Assembly: GCF_016908555.1 (NCBI RefSeq)
Contig: NZ_JAFBEE010000030.1
Coordinates: forward strand, 1-26,232
Length of the DNA stretch: 26,232 nucleotides
Reading direction: 5' to 3'
Source of the DNA: Alkaliphilus hydrothermalis
GTDB lineage: Bacteria > Bacillota > Clostridia > Peptostreptococcales > Natronincolaceae
The stretch's first letter is position 1. Each line of letters begins with the position of its first letter. The notes beneath the pieces were generated by a model. That model ran no database searches and was not told where the DNA came from. It was given only the letters and a program-made list of their open reading frames with translations. This document shows positions 22,658 to 26,232 of the stretch, piece after piece. Both the position numbers and the translations under genes were made by a program.

Positions 22658-22912
22658 ATGAAAGAAGTGACCTTGTATACCAAAGACTTTTGTCCATTTT
22701 GCCATAAGGCTATAGCCCTTTTAGAGAAAAAAGGAGTTAAATTCACTAATATCGATGTTACCCATGATGAGGAAACATTCCAAAAGGTAATGAAAAAGAC
22801 AGGCTGGGATTCAGTACCCCAGATATTTATTGAAGATGAATTCATTGGTGGGTGTGATGATATGCACCTATTGGATAAAAATGAAGAATTGAATAAAAAA
22901 CTTGGAATCTAG
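22658..22912 (+). CDS. Glutaredoxin, GrxC type
   Basis: An 84-residue thiol-disulfide oxidoreductase with the dithiol site CPFC (Cys12, Cys15), the cis-proline loop SVPQIFI (Pro54) and the GG motif FIGGCDD (64-65); these last two position glutathione or a similar thiol. An extra cysteine follows the GG motif. In Clostridia the electron donor may be thioredoxin-reductase-like instead of glutathione. ATG 22658 is favoured over ATG 22637 because AGAGGGGG sits 6 nt before it, inside the longer reading. It is a single gene closed by a very strong terminator. Confidence 0.92.
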   Translation: MKEVTLYTKDFCPFCHKAIALLEKKGVKFTNIDVTHDEETFQKVMKKTGWDSVPQIFIEDEFIGGCDDMHLLDKNEELNKKLGI

Positions 22913-22957
22913 TAGACAACCTCTGTGGAGATAAAAAAGCTTGTCATTAAAAAAATG

Positions 22958-23007
22958 AAAAACCAACAACCATTGCCTATTTATTTATGCAATGGTTGTT
23001 GGTTTTT
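22958..23007. terminator. Bidirectional terminator between glutaredoxin and channel genes
   Basis: A perfect 19-bp stem: AAAAACCAACAACCATTGC (22958-22976) with GCAATGGTTGTTGGTTTTT (22989-23007), separated by a 12-nt loop. T runs close it on both strands. Confidence 0.93.
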
Positions 23008-23094
23008 ATTGTATAAACTAAGATAAAGCAGATGACTTTTAATATCGAAGATATATTAGAGGAGAACAATATATCCAACAAATCAATCATACAT

Positions 23095-23919
23095 TTAAAG
23101 ATTTAAGAATACTTCTATTTTATCCTTATCCAAGGCTTCAACTAGATCAAAGTTCCTCCAATTGATTAGACTTTTTCGTTGTTTTCTCCACTTAAATAAA
23201 TCATGATAGGCTTTAATAAAAACAATTTCATTGTTATGATAATTAGAACTTGTGAAGACTAATTCTCCAGCGTCTGCGTCTGTTCCGAGGGTGGAGATTC
23301 TAATCAGAATGCTTCGTTCATTTCGGACTGCTGATTTAAGGTATTTCAGAAGGTTTTGGTTTTCCTCTTTATGCAAATCAATTTCCCAATAGATATAATT
23401 TTCTAGGTAATGATATTCTTGGGATAACTGTAACTCTCTTGTTCGAACCTCATCATTATAGATGAAGAGTTCTAGAATGCGATTAACATTTACTAAGGGA
23501 CGACCTTTGTTTCCAATACGGATGGACAAGCAAAATTTATGCTGTTCCTCCTTATATCTAATGTATAGGTTATTAGATAATAGGATGTTTTTTGGCCGTT
23601 TAACTAAATAGTACAGGAATAAACCTGTAAATACAGAGTTAATTAAAACCCCCGAAAAACCTTGCAAAACTGCTAGGAATTGTCCGATGCCGTTGACCGT
23701 TTTAAAGTCGCCGTATCCAATGGTTAGGTAAGTAATACCGCTAAAATATAATACATCTCTTGTGGAGACCCTTTGGTATCCATTCACATCCTTATTGAGG
23801 GAGTTAGGATCTACTATGGAGTGATTAAAATCATATAAATAAGCAAAAAAAACAATATTTACACAAACGATGAAAATATAAATTACCATTAAAGGAAGAA
23901 TTCTTTTAAATTTATCCAT
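23095..23919 (-). CDS. Two-TM potassium channel with KirBac-like cytoplasmic domain
   Basis: A 274-residue membrane protein. TM1 is at about 7-28, the pore helix and K+ selectivity filter TIGYGD at 66-71, and TM2 at about 78-106, matching the Ion_trans_2 pattern; four subunits would form the pore. After TM2 (LYYLVKRPKN), the C-terminal 165 residues resemble the beta-rich cytoplasmic domain of inward-rectifier K+ channels, with KFCLSIRIGNKGRPLVNVN at its start where Kir proteins have a similar R-I-x-N-x-R-x-N segment. That second assignment is by pattern and less sure. The extracellular linker between TM1 and the pore is long (about 26 residues). Ribosome site GGAAGG is weaker than average. 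Monocistronic. Confidence 0.88.
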   Translation of the reverse strand: MDKFKRILPLMVIYIFIVCVNIVFFAYLYDFNHSIVDPNSLNKDVNGYQRVSTRDVLYFSGITYLTIGYGDFKTVNGIGQFLAVLQGFSGVLINSVFTGLFLYYLVKRPKNILLSNNLYIRYKEEQHKFCLSIRIGNKGRPLVNVNRILELFIYNDEVRTRELQLSQEYHYLENYIYWEIDLHKEENQNLLKYLKSAVRNERSILIRISTLGTDADAGELVFTSSNYHNNEIVFIKAYHDLFKWRKQRKSLINWRNFDLVEALDKDKIEVFLNL

Positions 23920-24103
23920 GCTTCCCTTCCTTCCTTATCGCAACTTAATAATAGTATCTCTATGTTCCGAATATACATACCTAAAAGATGAAGCTACAGC
24001 GATAACATAAAAAAGCCATAAGTCTAGTATAAATTTTTAATTATTGCAAATGATATTACTAAATCTACATCTAAAAAAACTTCTATGCTAAGGAGGAATT
24101 TTA

Positions 24104-24298
24104 GTGAGAGAAGGTATGATACCAACCCTATTAGGAACTGGCGTTACAGCTACAGGCGTTGTATTGAAGGGGATGGCAGCAAAACGTGAATCTCATGACC
24201 ATATAATGCCAATGGTTGCAGCAGGAATAATTGGATTTGGATTGGCCCATGTCTTACTAGGAACCATAGACTTGGTAGATGAAGACCATCATAGATGA
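24104..24298 (+). CDS. Small membrane protein, 64 residues
   Basis: A hypothetical protein with two hydrophobic glycine-rich segments (about 5-23, MIPTLLGTGVTATGVVLKG, and 35-56, MPMVAAGIIGFGLAHVLLGTI) joined by a short charged turn (AAKRESHDH) and ending in an acidic/His tail (DLVDEDHHR). It could form a helical hairpin in the membrane. The GTG start is supported by AAGGAGG 7 nt upstream. A terminator lies directly after the stop. Function unknown. Confidence 0.78.
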   Translation: MREGMIPTLLGTGVTATGVVLKGMAAKRESHDHIMPMVAAGIIGFGLAHVLLGTIDLVDEDHHR

Positions 24299-24306
24299 GA
24301 TTTAAT

Positions 24307-24334
24307 AGAGTAAGGGATCTCCCTTACTCTTTTT
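24307..24334 (+). terminator. Terminator of the 64-residue gene
   Basis: AGAGTAAGGG (24307-24316) pairs perfectly with CCCTTACTCT (24321-24330) around a 4-nt loop and is followed by TTTT. Confidence 0.9.
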
Positions 24335-24336
24335 AG

Positions 24337-24434
24337 CTGTTGAAAACACTTTATCTTTTACAGCACTTCAAAAGACCAGCATTTTGACGTATTACCGTTA
24401 CACCATAGCCGCTGGTCTCTTTCGTGCCATGACA
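24337..24434 (+). repeat. Intergenic repeat family 1, copy C
   Basis: It starts with CTGTTGAAAA right after the terminator, and keeps the middle dyad AGACCAGC (24373-24380) and GCTGGTCT (24411-24418) with the same 30-nt separation as copy B. The CGTATTA block is conserved, while the inner TACGC arm and the outer TTCAACA end have decayed. The remaining sequence up to 24622 is A/T-rich and holds only the cold-shock promoter. Confidence 0.72.
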
Positions 24435-24547
24435 GAAGTATAATTAATTTTAATTTGGGTACTTTAAAAATATAAGTCTGGAGTAGTATTAAAAATGATA
24501 TGGTTAAAATATGATAAAATTAAAATTGAGAATATTTTCAAACTATA

Positions 24548-24576
24548 TTGACAGATATGTCCAGACATGGTAATTT
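24548..24576 (+). promoter_or_regulatory. Predicted cold-shock gene promoter with a spacer dyad
   Basis: TTGACA (24548-24553) is a perfect -35, with TAATTT (24571-24576) 17 nt later as a poor -10. The spacer contains the inverted repeat ATGTC-CA-GACAT (24557-24568), a possible operator. Confidence 0.45.
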
Positions 24577-24622
24577 AGAGTGGTAAAAAACAAACATTTA
24601 TTTTTTTTAGGAGGAAATCAGA

Positions 24623-24823
24623 ATGAAAACAGGTACAGTAAAATGGTTTAATGGTGAAAAAGGCTTCGGTTTTATCTCTGTAGAAGGCGAAGATGATGTA
24701 TTCGTACATTTCTCAGCTATTCAGACAGATGGTTACAAAACACTAGATGAAGGACAACAAGTTCAGTTTGAAGTTGTTGATGGCCCAAGAGGTTTTCAAG
24801 CTGCCAACGTGTCTAAGTTATAA
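24623..24823 (+). CDS. cspA: Cold-shock domain protein
   Basis: A 66-residue single OB-fold RNA/ssDNA-binding protein, a typical length. RNP1 is KGFGFI (13-18) and RNP2 is VFVHF (26-30); the start KTGTVKWFN and the end PRGFQAANV are also characteristic. It probably acts as an RNA chaperone; which of several csp paralogues it is cannot be told here. AGGAGGAAA precedes the ATG. The predicted leader is only about 40 nt, much shorter than that of Escherichia coli cspA, so a thermosensing leader of that type is unlikely. Confidence 0.95.
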   Translation: MKTGTVKWFNGEKGFGFISVEGEDDVFVHFSAIQTDGYKTLDEGQQVQFEVVDGPRGFQAANVSKL

Positions 24824-24874
24824 TCGCAAATTAATAAAGGTTAACATAGAAGTTAATTATTGAATTTCGATTAT

Positions 24875-24903
24875 AAAATCTCCCTTGTAGAGGGAGATTT
24901 TTT
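24875..24903 (+). terminator. Terminator of the cold-shock gene
   Basis: AAAATCTCCCT (24875-24885) pairs with AGGGAGATTTT (24891-24901) over 11 bp, with a 5-nt loop and more T after it. Confidence 0.92.
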
Positions 24904-25021
24904 ATGTCTTTTATACTTTTTCATCAATTTTCTAAAAGATTAGGAAATATTTCAAACTACCTTAATAAACTATATAGGGGTGGTTTTCTTTTTTTATTTC
25001 CACTAAAGGAAGGTTGATGAT

Positions 25022-25933
25022 ATGAAGAATTTTGTTTCAACTGTTTTGGTTTTTTTGTTGATGCTGACTCCTGTCTACGGAGGAAATGGATTGGGAGAAA
25101 TTGAAGTGCCGTCATTTCAAACAGAGATGGAAGCATTAAAACAACTAGAAATTCAACAATTTAGGGAATTACATGAACTAAAAAAGTTAGAAAAACTGAA
25201 TCAAATTAGAGAAATACGACAGAGACTAGAGGCTTTGCAAGTAACAAATACTGAAGAGTTTGGTGAGGAAGTAGATGAGTATACTTCGATTCTCAAAGAA
25301 TTAGGATACTATAAGCAAGATGATGATTCAGCGGAGGAAATAAACAACAGAAATGCTCTTATTAGATTCCAGAGTGACCATAATCTTATTGTAGACGGTC
25401 TTTTTGGTTCTAAATCAAATGAGACACTACTTAAGCGCTTAAAGGATGATGATTTTAAGCATAGAGATACAATTAATGAAGCTCCCACTGAAGAAAAATG
25501 GATTGTCGTAAATAAAACTAAACGGATTCTCACCCTCTATAGGGGGAGTCAAGTAATAAAAAAATATCCAATAGCCCAAGGGAAGCTTTCCAACTTAACA
25601 CCTGAAGGAAAATTCAGTATTGTAAGCAAAGTAATCAATCCCATGTGGGGTGGTGCGGGTATTGCTCAGCCAGTGGCAGGGGGGTCCCCCAAAAACCCAT
25701 TAGGATATCGATGGATGGGGCTTTCGATTGATGGTGGAAGTAGTTATGGAATACATGGAAATAATAGTCCCGAGTCTATTGGAACTAATGCATCGATGGG
25801 ATGTATTAGAATGATAAATTCAGATGTAGAGGAACTATATAATTTGGTATCTATGAAAACCATTGTCTGGATTGGAACAGATGAACAGCTAAAAGAATGG
25901 GGAATTGATCAAACAAGCTACATAAAAAGATAA
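25022..25933 (+). CDS. Secreted L,D-transpeptidase (YkuD) with coiled coil and peptidoglycan-binding domain
   Basis: A 303-residue exported wall enzyme. A signal peptide (1 to about 20, VSTVLVFLLMLTPVYG) is followed by a charged helical stretch likely to be a coiled coil (about 33-72, EALKQLEIQQFRELHELKKL), a partly degenerate peptidoglycan-binding domain (about 83-140, LKELGYYKQD...DGLFGSKSNETL) and a YkuD domain (about 159-284). Catalytic residues are His245 (YGIHGN) and Cys261 in SMGCIRM, again without the usual His before Gly-Cys. AAAGGAAGG lies 8 nt before the ATG. The IS200/IS605-like element begins 26 bp after the stop, so the insertion did not damage the gene but may have removed its terminator, as none is seen. 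Confidence 0.9.
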   Translation: MKNFVSTVLVFLLMLTPVYGGNGLGEIEVPSFQTEMEALKQLEIQQFRELHELKKLEKLNQIREIRQRLEALQVTNTEEFGEEVDEYTSILKELGYYKQDDDSAEEINNRNALIRFQSDHNLIVDGLFGSKSNETLLKRLKDDDFKHRDTINEAPTEEKWIVVNKTKRILTLYRGSQVIKKYPIAQGKLSNLTPEGKFSIVSKVINPMWGGAGIAQPVAGGSPKNPLGYRWMGLSIDGGSSYGIHGNNSPESIGTNASMGCIRMINSDVEELYNLVSMKTIVWIGTDEQLKEWGIDQTSYIKR

Positions 25934-26036
25934 AAAAATAAACCACCTAAACTATTTACCACAATTGGGCGTAAAGCCCCTAGTTTTTAACTATGGGGAT
26001 ATAAGCCCTCTTTTAATTTTTCTTTAAGAAAAGCAC

Positions 26037-26065
26037 TTGTATTATACAAGGTATAGATATATAAT
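26037..26065 (+). promoter_or_regulatory. Predicted tnpA promoter
   Basis: TTGTAT (26037-26042), a 17-nt spacer and a perfect TATAAT (26060-26065). The expected start falls at or next to the ATG at 26072. CTTGTATTAT (26036-26045) and ATAATACAAG (26061-26070) form a perfect 10-bp inverted repeat over it. Confidence 0.5.
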
Positions 26066-26071
26066 ACAAGT

Positions 26072-26232
26072 ATGGAATATAAATCTAACAATAATATAGT
26101 TTTTTCATGTAAATATCATGTGGTATGGTGTCCAAAATATCGACGAAAAGTCCTTCATGGAGCTGTTGAAGCAAGATTAAAGGAGTTGATTGTTCAAACT
26201 TGTTCAAACATTAAGGTCGATATAATTGAAAT
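26072..26232 (+). CDS. tnpA: IS200/IS605-family transposase TnpA, 5' part
   Basis: The first 53 codons of a Y1 (HUH) transposase; the window ends inside the gene. The N-terminal motif VFSCKYHVVWCPKYRRKVL is diagnostic of the Y1_Tnp family, which moves by single-strand cut-and-paste. The HUH histidine pair and catalytic Tyr lie beyond the window, so whether it is intact cannot be judged. No ribosome binding site precedes the ATG, and the predicted transcript start falls near it. Confidence 0.93.
   Translation, partial: MEYKSNNNIVFSCKYHVVWCPKYRRKVLHGAVEARLKELIVQTCSNIKVDIIE

Larger units (their letters stand above)
25960..26232 (+). mobile_element. IS200/IS605-family element, left end (continues past the window)
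   Basis: TTAC (25956-25959) is the probable target and cleavage site. The element would begin at 25960. The left-end hairpin is CCCCTAGT (25977-25984) with ACTATGGGG (25990-25998), a stem with one unpaired T at 25994. AAAG (25973-25976) directly 5' of the hairpin equals the left guide of the well-studied IS608, whose cleavage site is also TTAC. An outer GGGC/GCCC pair (25967-25970, 26005-26008) may extend the structure. tnpA follows. The right end is outside the window. Confidence 0.82.

Noticed and set aside
25309..25533. Minus-strand reading frames inside long genes (this one and similar ones in cphA, the phosphatase, the kinase and the glutamine synthetase gene)
   Set aside because: They are antisense to well-supported genes, have serine/leucine-rich low-quality translations and lack ribosome sites.

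Overview
The window looks like a low-G+C, spore-forming, anaerobic-type Firmicute (Clostridia; the gene set would suit an Alkaliphilus-like organism, which is inference). The reasons are an A/T-rich sequence, strong AAGGAGG ribosome binding sites, T-run hairpin terminators, a SpoIIE-type phosphatase, a sensor kinase with a sigma-H-like promoter, HPr with His15 and Ser46, and several families typical of Firmicutes. No rRNA, tRNA or CRISPR array was seen.

Layout. 1-355: an intergenic repeat, then the cyanophycin pair cphB-cphA (356-3884), followed by a second copy of the repeat. 4244-6681: a HAD phosphatase converging on a lipoprotein flavin transferase (apbE) and a GNAT acetyltransferase. 7059-8254: an L,D-transpeptidase without a signal peptide, then a 44-residue charged protein. 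8401-10362: a soluble three-PAS histidine kinase. 10729-12272: an HTH-TPR regulator followed 35 bp later by a 59-codon secreted peptide gene, which looks like a complete RRNPP-type peptide quorum-sensing cassette. 12579-14141: a pseudoreceiver-SpoIIE phosphatase and an HPr-like protein. 14574-16505: a long glutamine synthetase-family protein behind a structured leader. 16697-17622: a YtxH protein and a DUF948-like membrane protein. 17935-19159: two poorly known genes. 19291-20890: an ABC importer permease and ATPase without a binding protein. 21162-22499: a second HTH-TPR regulator, paralogous to the first but with no peptide gene. 22658-24823: glutaredoxin, a two-TM K+ channel, a small membrane protein and a cold-shock protein. 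25022-25933: a secreted L,D-transpeptidase. 25960-end: the left end and tnpA start of an IS200/IS605-family element.

How it fits together. Nitrogen storage (cyanophycin synthesis and breakdown) and assimilation (glutamine synthetase family) share the window with signalling genes that in Firmicutes often govern entry into stationary phase and sporulation: an orphan kinase, a peptide-TPR regulator and a PP2C phosphatase. Most genes are single units closed by strong terminators, so functional links between neighbours are mostly inference. Clear co-transcription is seen only for cphB-cphA, the TPR regulator and its peptide, ytxH-DUF948, and the ABC ATPase-permease pair.

The items most worth following up are the TPR-regulator/peptide cassette at 10729-12272, two families of undescribed intergenic repeats (three copies and two copies), the nested inverted repeat in the leader of the glutamine synthetase gene, and the IS605-type left end, where cleavage-site and guide-like motifs can be read directly.
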